This document shows, one piece after another, positions 52,816-64,000 of a stretch of DNA of 64,000 nt (positions are counted from its first letter, which is position 1; every line of letters begins with the position of its first letter). The notes below the pieces were generated by a model. The model saw only the letters and a program-made list of their open reading frames with translations. It did no database searches and was not told the DNA's origin. Source of the DNA: Chrysomallon squamiferum (taxonomy: Eukaryota; Mollusca; Gastropoda; Neomphalida; Peltospiridae); NCBI GenBank assembly GCA_012295275.1, contig CM022673.1:3824605-3888604 (forward strand), read 5' to 3'. The position numbers and the translations under genes were made by a program.

Positions 52816-55800
52816 TTATTGCATCTGATGTTGTTGTTGTTGTCGTTACATTATTTATGCTATAACTGCTTCTGATGATAATAATAATGGCAACACCATT
52901 ACCACACCTACTACAACTAATACTACTTGTACAACAACCTATACTATTACTTCTATTGTTACTGCTGTTGTTATTGTTTCGTTACTTTTAAATTAAAATT
53001 CCTTTACGATTTGAAAGCAAACTACAACAACCATTCTACGGCTTTTAACCTTTCCCTCTCGCCCGTAAACTTATATTAAATTCTTACTTCAGTTTAGGAA
53101 CATCATAACACTTAAATTACAAAAAACGAAAAAACACAAAAAAATATTGATCCAATGTCAAAACCAAAATTTAACCTTAAAGAAATAATTTGCTATCATC
53201 GACATACCGTGCAACCTCAGCTATATAACGGTTAATGCGTGTCACTTTATTTGAAATCCCTTTATCTTATGTTATTCACTTATGTCGTGCTCTCGTATCT
53301 ATTTCTGTGTGCGGTTATAATGGAAAAGTTTAACAAAAGTAAAGGTATTTTGTGTTTTTTAGAGCCATGAAATTCTGTTTGGTTTCGCTCTACAGAGTTA
53401 TCGATCAGAACAACACGGTTGTTTCATACGACTATTGCTAGCATCTCTCTTTTTTTTAAATTATTTCAGTGCAGAATGCTGATATCATCAATCTGACTTT
53501 TTGTAGTATATTTGTGTATATATTTTGCTAATGGAGAAAGCACGCTTAACGTGGGCAATGGATGTTCAATTAATTTCTGCAAGTTTGTCCATCGGAACTT
53601 TGTCGACCAGGATCCAAGACTAAAAGTTAGTTGAGTAATTCTGTTTAGTAAAGGAAGGTTGCGTATCAAAGAATATATATTTATTCTTACTATTAAGACA
53701 TTTGTTTTTTGTTTAATAGTGGTGATTAACGTTATCTCAGTTTTCTTATTTGTGTCATTTATTTCTGTATCTTTCCCTCTCTACTTTTCTACCACCTTAT
53801 TACATTTTCACTGTGGATTTTTTTCTCACTTCTCTCTCTCTCTTTCTCTTTCTCTCTTTCTCTCTCTGTTTCCTTTCTCAGTCTCTCTCTCTCTATCTTT
53901 TTGTCTATCTATTCTTCTTCTCAGAGTGATGTTTTATACATCTTAATGACACAGATCAAATTTTCTTAATGTAAAGCAAAAAACACCAGAACGTATTTTT
54001 ATAGAAGTAAAATGCCATGCTGCAGAAGAAAAATAACACACTTCACATAAATACGCAAAGATTAAAATGAATTTATCCTTTAATATCTTCCTACCTAATT
54101 ACTGGCAGTTAGTGGAAAACAGTTATTAGCCAAAACTAACGTCCATAATTTGAAGAATATTTTTTTTTTAAAGTAAGTTGAACAATTAAAAGACGTGGAT
54201 GCCAGTAATATTACCTTTTCTCTCAAAAACCATCATGTCACTGAAGAGCAGATTCCTTAAGGACCTACTAAAGTACGTAGGCGGTCTATTTGTGTTCTGT
54301 CTATTGTTGTTCTTAGCGGTAATTAGTCTGTAACGCAGCCATGACATCACGATTTAACTCATGAAATACTTGAACAAGATAAACCAGACCATAGTTATGA
54401 CACACAGACAGACAGACAGCAGAATGACTTCATTATGTCCGGACAAATAAAACATGATTTGAAACATCTGTTGAGCTTGTGCAGTTGTAAAATTAAAAAA
54501 ATTAATAATAATATAACAATGAATTTATATGATGGTATATAGGAGTGCTACATTTTTACCGTTATATGAAGATGAATTTTTTTTAATAATAATAAGATTG
54601 AACTGGAAAAAAGAAGGAAAATATTTGTATGTATGTGTTAAGAATGTATGTATGTACGTATATGTGTGTTTTTGTACGTATCTGTATATCTGAATGTATA
54701 TAAACGTATCAGAAACACACAAAGACATATTACGAAAAAGCTATAAAACCCCTAAACAATAGTGATGATTTTTAAAGTAGTTTGAATAATAGCAATTCAT
54801 TAATATTTAATAAATAGCCTTTATCTTGGAGAGCATTGTCTGTTTTATTACTTCTTATCTATATTTGTAGTGACTTTAAGATACACTGGGGGATATCTTC
54901 TAAAGTATATCTGTCAGATCATACTTTGAATCGGTGGAATAATTATAATTTATCACCATTAGTCTTATCTACATAACAACTTCAGAATTTCAAGTTTTAC
55001 AAATAATTTTATAATTTTGATTAGATAGACTTGTTTACCTACATGCATAAATAGGTATTTAAGCACACACATTTATCCGTACGCAAGAACATATAATCAT
55101 ATACATAACGGATACATATATGCACATTTAACATACGTATTTCCGAACATACATTCATATATACGTACGTACGATCATACAAACATACATACATACGTAC
55201 GTACGTACGTGCATACATACATACATATATACATACATACATGCGTACATACATACACGCACACGAAAATACAGAATTAAATTCGTACATAAATAAATAA
55301 GTATACACGTAAGTTCCTACGTACATACTACAAAGCTTAGTTGTTATATTCTTATCTTTGACGACCTCCAACATTCTCATTCCATTTAATAGCATTAACA
55401 TTTGAGTGTTTCCGCTTTCTTTTAATTTCATTTTGAAAAGTACTTTGTGCAAGACTCATGAATTAATGATGAACATTTTTTACCACTGTTGCGCTGATGG
55501 AAAGTGTTTTCGCTTCACGGACATTATTCGCGATTTTGTTTTTGTTAGAACGATTCGGAATTACCACTTCCGAAGGTCTTGTTGTTGTATTGTTACTGTC
55601 ATTGTGTTATGTCGCTGTGTTGTGTAATGATGTGTTGCTTTGATTAGCGTCGTCATATGTCGCTACATATTTTGTTTTGTGCTAGAATAACGTATGTTTA
55701 TTTTTACACACACTGATAGACACATAAATATACAGAGAGCAGAACGTACATACAAGATAAATACACATATCAGACAGACATACAAATATACATACATCAC

Positions 55801-55820
55801 ACACTTAAAAATATACATAC

Positions 55821-55822
<2 letters not shown>

Positions 55823-55874
<52 letters not shown>
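55823..55874. repeat. (AT)26 microsatellite
   Basis: Uninterrupted; self-complementary and cruciform-prone. Confidence 0.97.
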
Positions 55875-55879
<5 letters not shown>

Positions 55880-56444
55880 CGCATTACACATATATACATA
55901 GTTTTACAAACTTATGCACACTTAATTGCACATTTACATAATTGTTCACTACAGCACTATCAAAAGCAAACACACGCGTGCACGAGTAACTAAACTGAAC
56001 GACTAATCGGCTAGGACCCGATCTATCACTTCAGCAGTGACTAAACTCGCAATAACTTGCTAACTGACTCGTTCTCCAAACATCATCAAAAGGAACAAAA
56101 AAAACGGGTGGACGCTTGAGGGAGCGAATGACGCGATGAACAAAGCGAACACGAGTCTCTTTTACCACGGACAATGAGTCGCACTGCGCGCAGGATGTCG
56201 GATCAAAACACCGCTAATATGACGTGTCGCTCCGAATCAATAAGTCGTGATTGGTTTCACAATAATATCGATGTCCTTAGAACAACGGTAACGTAATACA
56301 GAACGCGCTATTGATTCGTACGTACAAACTCCCACAATGCCGACACCAGGAGAGAAACACGAAACCAGCCGTGGTGGCTCACGTGGTTTCAGCTTCGGCC
56401 TGTTTATAAAATGTAAAAATTGGGAGGATGTAGTGCTGGTAATA

Positions 56445-56476
56445 ATATGTTGTTGTTGTAGTAGTAGTAGTAGTAG

Positions 56477-56507
<31 letters not shown>

Positions 56508-56595
56508 AGTAATAGTAGTAGTAGTAGTAATTGTAGGAGTATTTTTTAGTACCAGCAGCAGTAGTAGTAGCAGTGGTAGTAGTAGTAGCAGCAGC

Positions 56596-56633
<38 letters not shown>

Positions 56634-56757
56634 AAGTGAAAGAAAACGAAGAAGTAGTAGATTTGTTGAATTAGTAACATTAGTAGTAGTAGTAGTAGTA
56701 GTAGCAGCAGTAGTAGTAGTAGTAGTAGCAGTAGTAGTAGTAGTAGTAGTAGTCATA
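56445..56757. repeat. Compound (GTA)n/(GTT)n/(GCA)n array
   Basis: About 310 bp of GTN and related triplets in three blocks separated by short unique sequence. Confidence 0.95.
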
Positions 56758-58277
56758 GAAACTTCAGCAGATATTGTCAGCCAGGAGACTTTAAACAATA
56801 TTTATTATTATAAACGGAAACAAAATTTAAAAATATTTATTTATTTATTTATTTATTGTATAATTTCAGAACAATGCATTGGCAATGTTAGACATAAAAT
56901 TAAAATTTGGAAATTTCTTTTCAACTTTCTTTACTGTTTCTGGAATGGCTCACATCTCGAATAACAGCCTCAGCTCACAAAGCTGTTACGTCAAACGACT
57001 CTGGCCACACAGTTCGGCTGATTCCGGTGTCGAAATTTTATTCTGACGAAGATTTGTTTGATAAATTTATTATGATTCAATAGTTAAATCAGGATTTCAC
57101 ACTCGGCACTGGTCTTTTGAAAAATGGCAAACTGGCGTTTCTTTGGCGAAAGAAATTCTTCACAATCCAATTCCGAGGCACGCTTGTTGTTCTTGTGTCT
57201 AGCTCCCACTTCGACAGTAACGTCTAATTCGAAGTGAAATAAATTATTTATTGTTCGCCAATAGATACAGATAACTTTGGGTGATCGCCCAGTCTCTGAT
57301 ACCAAAGTAGCAGCCAAATTTCATTTGACTGAAGTACGGTTATTTAATTTGAAGTGCCTGTTGTTCGTTTCTAATCAATTATTCCGATTGATGGAAAACA
57401 GAAACTCGCCAGATCACGTTAACCCCTCGGGCAGCGGGAAGCCTGAGTCTAGAACGCGTAGAACACGGGTTCCGTGAAGCGCTGGCCGCGGAAGGGTTAA
57501 CTTTCTTCATGAAGGCATCTCTTAATTCCGGCTGCCTACTCGTATCTAATCAAAAAGAATGGCCCTTAACTTTAATCACGTGAAATCACAAGTTCTTTAC
57601 AGCTTAACGTCAAATGCTGCTTGAACATTCGCGGACTGTATTGTTTTTTTTTTTTTTTTTTCTTCGTCATTTTCAGTTCTCGTTTTCAGTTCTGTTGTTT
57701 TCAATATTTGAGACGTGGTCTTTGTTTCATTTGCTAAGACATTTCACACGCGATCACGAAACATCAGTAATTCGTTAACCGAATATATATATATATATAT
57801 ATATATTTATATTTATCTAAACTTATTTAATATCCAAAAGACAGAGTAGTGAAAGGAACAAACTGTATCTCAAAGGTTTAAACATTGCTCTGAAATGTAG
57901 TAGGTTGTACGATCAATTCCCCGCCGTTATTATATTTAATTTGTTTTTTTGCAGAAAGGTGAATACATTTTAGTATGTGTATGTGTGCGTGTCTGACTGT
58001 CTGTCTGTATGAATGTGTGTGTGTGTGTGTGTGTGTGAGGTGATTGTCCAATAAAGGCAAAGAACACATCCAACAGTTGATTATTGAAAATTAATCAGAG
58101 GTGTCGTTAAACCAAATAAACTCAGTTCCTTTATTTTATTCAACTCTGAAATGTCAGAGCCATGATCATGTTTGCTATAACAATCACAGTTTGATAAATG
58201 AAGGCAATAAAGGTTTTCGAAACAATGAAATAAACCAGTCTCTTCCGCAGGTTAATACTTCAGTGTTTGTTTGTTTG

Positions 58278-58313
<36 letters not shown>

Positions 58314-58845
58314 AACAATAGTTGTATGCTATTCAAATATTTGTTTATAATATAGGTTCTAGTATTCTAGATAAATATTTATGTTACTCTACGATATATC
58401 TACCCATTATCTAATTCTGTCTAAATGTTTATAAAATGAGTATGGGTCGTGGTATTTTGTCACAGTTCTGTTGTTTTATCAGTTTTATCGCTTTGGAAAA
58501 TGTCAGTGTTGATGAGACATTTTAATGATATTGAGATGTAAATCAGTCTCTCATGTTATGTATTGTTTTAATTTCTTTTAAAATGGCATCATATTATATT
58601 TAAAGCATAGAATCTGGTCAAAATGCCTTTGTCAATGAAATATTTTAAAAGTGAGAATTTATCTCGTCTGTACAAGCAGTCGAGACTAATGCTGAATGTT
58701 TGCGCTAGAATTCAATTAGAAATAATTATTTTAAATCTGGATTGTTTTCAGGATCCGTCCCTGTATAGGTATATAACGTGTTGTAATTAGAATAATTTAC
58801 TATATAGCTAAATATCTAGTAATAATAGTAGTAGTAGTAGTAATA

Positions 58846-58884
<39 letters not shown>

Positions 58885-60409
58885 TTAATAATTTGTTATT
58901 ATGTGAAAGAATCATCAAATCTTAATTTCTTTAAATAAGGTATAATGGAACAATCTTTAAATGTTATGATTTTGCTCTTTTCGCAACATATTTTGTAAAT
59001 TTAAAACCAGTTCTTTTCCCAAATAGATTTCTAAATTTCATTTCATTCTGGGTTTTGAGGGTATTTTTTTTGTTGTTGTTGTTGTGTTTGTTTTTCCCCG
59101 ATCTGGCCATTATCTGAAACTGGATGGGCGACTGTCTTCCTGTTAACTATAGCAACGGCTAACCGAGTTAGTCCGAAACGACTGAACAGTTTACAGATGC
59201 ATCGGCAACGGTAACGCCTCGGTATGGACGTCTAGGTGAAAAAGATCAATTTTGTGCAAGCCCATATATTCATGGCTCGTCAGAGTAAACCGCCGAGGGA
59301 CAAGGAAACAACACATTGTGGTCGGATCATCGTAGTCTGTGTTAATTGAAATTGTCAGTCGAGTTAATCTCACTTGCAAAGTGGACAGTCATTGGACAAA
59401 TCGCGTAGAGCAAGTCTCGCGAGATCTCGTTCTATTGATCATGGCGTCTTGGGAGGCCTGCTGTATTTCTTTTTATTTCGCTATTCAAATATTTCTCGAA
59501 TTACACATCACTTCCATTAAGTAGAATGCATGTAAATAAAGGAAGTCTTTCTTCTTCTTTTTTTTTTCCCCATCCTTTTCTAGGTGTAATTTGTGAAAGA
59601 GTGAAGATCTTTTATGCTAAGTTATCATGATGAAATAGAACAACAATTGCTATTCCTAAAAGTACAAATGCAACCCCGCAACCCATAAAATATTTGAAAA
59701 TGGTGGCTTCGGTGTTCTGTCTGTGTTACTTTAGTAACTGATTATTAGCGATGAACATATAAGAAAACGCATTATGGATCAGATCATGCCAAATAAAATT
59801 TATGAAAAAATAAATAAATAAGAGAAAATGGCAGCCTCGGTGAAATTTCCGCGAACCAGGTACATAATTATCATACTTCATTGTTTGCAAAGATTGGTTT
59901 CTATGTAAAGAAAAAGGAAAAATAATTCTTCTGTTATCTTCCGATAACTGTAAATATACTTGAATAAAATATACCTGAAATATATACAAGCCTGTGCACG
60001 AACGAAGTTTGACAGTTAACATATGCCTCGGATTCCGTTTGGCCTAGTTTTCTATAATTCACGACAAAAAGTAGAATGGGTGTATTAATATTTAATGATG
60101 TTCTAACGTAAATATAAATCATTTTTATTGCAGTTTCTTTTGTTTGAAAATACGCTGAAAGATGACTCTGTGGTAGAAAACAGATTGTTTAGATTTTGTA
60201 ACAACAGAAGGTGAGAAAATAAGGAAAATATTTCATATTCTCGTGCTTTTGTTTGTTTTATGTTATGTTTGGCTGACAATATATATTTAATTTCAAACCA
60301 TTGTAGAATTGCTTTTGTTTTCTATTTTCCTTTTGCTTATTTATTACATTTTTCCCCGTTTATTTGTTTTCACCTATAGTTCTTTTGGTTTTTAATGGTT
60401 CACTGTTTA

Positions 60410-60440
<31 letters not shown>

Positions 60441-61413
60441 GTATATATTGTAATGCTTCTTGAATTTTAATCTGTATTCCTTTTAACAATGATAACACAG
60501 ATACTTCTACCAGAATAATGTTAATAATATTCTTTTTATTCTTCAGATCTCAGTTTTCTTCAAGTTCAAAAAACTAGTTTCAATTCTGGAAAATTCCACT
60601 TCGACCCAGATTTCCGTTTAGCCAAGTATTCAAGGCTCAAATTGAAATCTCAGTTCAGATGCAATTTTCACTTGTGACAGAACCAACATTTCACATACAA
60701 TTCCGTGCTGAGACAAGTAAATCTCAGAAAACCCTTCCCAGTTCGTAGGTTCTGCAGAGCTAAATCATTCTTTAGATTTACTGTCAAATAGCAAGACGTG
60801 CTGAAATTTGAATTCTGTTTCAAACCGAGATGACATTGCCAGATGATTTTCGTTTTCCTCTTCTTCTTTCTAGTAGGGGGTCAAGAACTATTCAGTTCCA
60901 ATATCGTTTTTGTTGATGTTGTTGTTGTCGTTGTTGTTGTCGTTGTTGTAGTTGTTTTGAATAATAATTTAACTTAATAATAATTGAATAATAATAGTTC
61001 AGAAACCAAGGAGAGTTTGATCAAAGTAATATTGTTATTAAATGGTAACTGCGTTATATATAAATTTTTCCTTTTCCAGTTCTTGGTAGCTCGTTTATAG
61101 AAAGAGCGGTAAGTCAGAAAACATGACTATGTTTTTCTCTATCTTTTGACATTTGTTTGACTGGCATATTAATGCAAGACGTTCTGTCTTTCTCAGATGA
61201 TCATCAACCTATACAAGCCATTTTAAGAAAGATTTAATTTCAGTTTCACCATTAACATTTATAAATACTAATTTCCTAAAACAGCGTAGAATAATACGAT
61301 CTTCAGTGAATTTTTTTCTTCTTTCCCATTATATATAATTTAAAATTTAAAGTAAAAAAAAATCTGAATGATATTATACTTGTACATTAAAGATTAATTC
61401 TCTGCTGGAAATA

Positions 61414-61421
61414 TGACGTCA
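61414..61421. promoter_or_regulatory. Full CRE TGACGTCA
   Basis: Perfect 8-bp CREB site (ATGACGTCAT context) in unique sequence. Chance occurrence is plausible. Confidence 0.2.
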
Positions 61422-62163
61422 TCACTGTTCCCTGCAGCGAAAGATGACAGTTCCTTTCATTACGAGTTTCCTTTGGAACAATGAAGACGTATATATGACA
61501 ATACCTTTTAAATTAATTTCTTGGTGATTTTTTTTCTCAAAATTCCTTCGTTATTCTACAGAACATTCTCTTTAGTTCCTCTTTTTGATTTGATTTGATT
61601 TGAGTTTTATTTTTATGCATTCCAAATCTGTAAAGTAAATTTCTTGAAATAATCTCTTATGGAACTCTCATCAATTCTATCGATGTTTTTCTTTTGTTAT
61701 CATATACCCAAACATTCCATATTCTTTTACGATAAAGAGACGAGGAAGAGTTTTATAACTCATATATGGTATCTCTCTTTGCAAGAATACATTAAAGAAT
61801 CCTTATTTTGCTTTTATATTTAAGATGACCGACTCGGATGTTTTTTTCTAATTTTATTCTTTTTCGATTCATGTTTTGATTTCCCTTTTTGAGGCCGTGA
61901 AGTGAATATTTTCGAGTACCCCAAATTTCTAAAACCTTTCTAATTTAATTGTTTGCTAAACATCTGTAAGGTTTTGACAATATTCAAAGAAGATTTTCCA
62001 GAAATAATAACTTGTTTTTGGTTAAGTGTATTTTTGATCAGTTCCAGGTCTCACTGCTTACGTAAAGGCTTGCTTTCATTAGTACCGTTTAGCAATTGAA
62101 CTGAATTAAAGATTGTGACAGTGACGTACTAGTCATGATACATATATACGCATTCATCATAAA

Positions 62164-62167
<4 letters not shown>

Positions 62168-62232
<65 letters not shown>
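62168..62232. repeat. Compound (AC)14-(TAGA)9 microsatellite
   Basis: Dinucleotide tract passes directly into a tetranucleotide tract. Confidence 0.96.
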
Positions 62233-62233
<1 letters not shown>

Positions 62234-62474
62234 TTTTTTTATTTGTTTTACATTTACCATCTATATACTGTATACCTTTTTATGAATGTTTTCTTGTAGC
62301 CACTACAACCCTGATTTTTAAAAAAATAATGAAATAAATTTAGGAGCTGAATTTTAATTTCACTAAAGTTTAGATTAATATTTATTTGATATGATGATGT
62401 ATCAGCTAAATTTTATTTATTTATTGTACTTTTTTAAAATGATCTTATGTCTATGTCTGGCTAAATACATGCAT

Positions 62475-62477
<3 letters not shown>

Positions 62478-62519
<42 letters not shown>
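62478..62519. repeat. (TG)21 microsatellite
   Basis: Uninterrupted dinucleotide repeat. Confidence 0.97.
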
Positions 62520-62524
<5 letters not shown>

Positions 62525-62975
62525 ATATCTTCTTATTTAAATGTCTGCATGTCTGTCTGTCCGTTTGTATATATACATGCAAATGTGACCTTTTTGTCTG
62601 TTTGATTGTCTTAATACGGTTTTTGTTGACAGTTGTGAATGCTTATCAGCGCCCAAAGAAGATTAACATTCTAGCAACAACCTTTTTTTTTCTTCTACTT
62701 TTTTTTTTCTAATGTCTCTTTTTGACTTGCAGATTTTGTTTCTTACATTATCTCTTAAGAGCTTGATTATCAAAACACAAAGATGTCTTGGGATGTGTAA
62801 TATCGAATTTAAACATGCGACTAGCATTTTGAAAAAGCCGAAACTGAAGACGTATCTGATTCTGCTAACAGACGATGAATTACTAAAACATTTCCACAAT
62901 CGAAAGATAAAACTGAATTAAACACAGTGAACTGAAACACAGAGGCTGCATCAACACGTTTTATCTTTCACAAAC

Positions 62976-63025
62976 AGAAGACGTAAATTCGAAGTCAAAC
63001 AGAAGACGTAAATTCGAAGTCAAAC
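62976..63025. repeat. Perfect 25-bp tandem duplication
   Basis: AGAAGACGTAAATTCGAAGT plus CAAAC occurs twice in a row with no differences, so the duplication is recent. Confidence 0.95.
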
Positions 63026-64000
63026 AGGGTCAATGAAGATGACACACAGTCTGTTTTGCTAGAAGCTTTTCATTTCAGATTCTGACAGTTTGAGTTGAAT
63101 TTCGATTGAAAAACAGAGTTGATTGTCTGCACTAAATATTGAAGTATTTATATTTAGATAAATGGTTCAAGTATGAATGTGATGAGCATTGGCGATTCAA
63201 CGACAGATGGGATGTTGTATATTTGTGAATATAAATAAGATAAATTGTTAAGCTATTCGATCTATGGATTCAACATCTTTAAATCGACAGCGTTTTATGT
63301 ATATTAGCTGTACGTAAAGCTTAAGTCTTAATATTACTGTAATTTACAATTATTTTCCTCGTTTTGTACTGGCAGCTGGAAGCCAAGGTAATAAGTTGTG
63401 TAAAAAAAAAAAAGAGAAAATGCACAATTTAAGGTGACTTGCACAGATCTGTTTAAAACAGAGAAAATTCGTGGACTTCGAACTGTTCAGCCGCGGGATA
63501 TTTGCAACGAGAAAAACTGAAGTTTGAAGATATTTTCTTATATTTCATTTACACTTTTTTTTATTCTTCTACTTCTCAGTTTCACTTTTTTTCTTTTTTC
63601 TATCAGTCTTTTATTTTCTTGCCTTTTTTCAATGTTAATATACAGAAGAAGTTACAACAATAATGTATTTTTCTTATTTAATTCGCGATTTCAGTTATTC
63701 CATGCTGGTTGGTAAATGGTCTGCGGTTAATGATTACGTATTTATCTGAACTTTATTGTGCCAATTGAAAACATTTTATGAGAAATAAATGAACGTATTT
63801 TTCCCCTTGTGTCTCTTCAACGTCAATAGGTAGAATTATAATACCTAGGGGAATTGTATATTACGCATACGTGCATTGTATGCTTTCAAAACAGAGTTGG
63901 TTTTGTCAAAACAGTTACAGATGTTCATAAATGACGCTGAAACTTAAAGTAATACGGAACTTTGACTGCAAATCCTCGCCAAGAAATGTTTCTTTTGGGT

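Larger units (their letters stand above)
48031..56000. other. Upstream region, no gene recognised
   Basis: T-run 48453-48479; (TG)28 48945-49000 then CTTT repeat 49008-49030; AGC/AGT array 50020-50310; GAA 51773-51815; AAC/AGC-rich 51890-52040; GAT/ATT 52620-52820; TC-rich 53830-53900; CATA/ACGT repeats 55130-55260; (AT)26 55823-55874. Serine- or histidine-rich open frames are repeat translations. Confidence 0.5.
56001..64000. other. Distal upstream region, no gene recognised
   Basis: CG-containing, repeat-poor stretches lie at 56001-56400 and 56950-57620, either of which could hold a promoter or 5' exon. Another island is at 59100-59480. Repeats: (AT)n 57784-57808, GT 58012-58037, T32 58281-58312, AGT/AAT 58820-58885, AT 60414-60440, CA plus TAGA 62168-62232, (TG)21 62478-62519, and a 25-bp duplication 62976-63025. 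From about 60.4 to 64 kb the sequence is mostly AT-rich and unique. Confidence 0.45.

Noticed and set aside
54180-54260. Minus-strand ATG with a GTAATA donor (MMVFERK) as the first VGLUT exon
   Set aside because: It would end in phase 1, whereas exon 1 needs phase 2.
56379-56798. Threonine/leucine-rich 139-codon frame
   Set aside because: Translation of a GTA/GTT triplet array.

Overview
The window is a piece of a eukaryotic, invertebrate animal genome. It is AT-rich, its genes have introns, and it is packed with simple-sequence repeats: long (GA)n/(TC)n, (AAT)n, (CA)n and GATA-type tracts, plus A/T homopolymers. A mollusc or other lophotrochozoan, possibly a cephalopod, fits the repeat style and the protein. 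That assignment is an inference and not a firm identification.

The only real gene I can support runs on the minus strand from about 34.2 kb down to about 7.35 kb. It encodes a vesicular glutamate transporter (VGLUT, SLC17A6/7/8 family, related to worm EAT-4 and fly VGlut). Eleven coding exons join in phase, with GT donors and AG acceptors. They give 579 visible residues covering all 12 expected membrane segments and the whole cytosolic C-terminus. The first exon, with the start codon, lies further upstream and was not identified. Introns range from 231 bp to 10.7 kb.

The transporter has three notable features. The first luminal loop carries a 12-residue stretch that fits the EF-hand/dockerin calcium-loop pattern. 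An Asp stands where rodent VGLUT2 has a functionally important His. Exon 6 lacks one base in an A-run, which breaks the reading frame and creates a premature stop. Every other exon is intact, so a sequencing or assembly indel is the likeliest cause.

Region by region: 1-7.1 kb is intergenic DNA downstream of the gene and contains a 789-bp non-autonomous Tigger/pogo-like transposon with terminal inverted repeats, a TA target duplication and a broken transposase N-terminus. 7.35-34.2 kb is the VGLUT gene. Its introns hold microsatellites, a 42-bp minisatellite, a tRNA-derived SINE-like element, short tandem duplications and several repeat-poor islands that may be regulatory. 34.2-64 kb is upstream sequence (5' intron, promoter or intergenic). 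It has no convincing coding exon, but it holds SINE-like remnants, a long spacer-free inverted repeat, a cluster of three CACGTG boxes within 44 bp, and further repeat-poor islands. Nearly all other open reading frames are translations of microsatellites.
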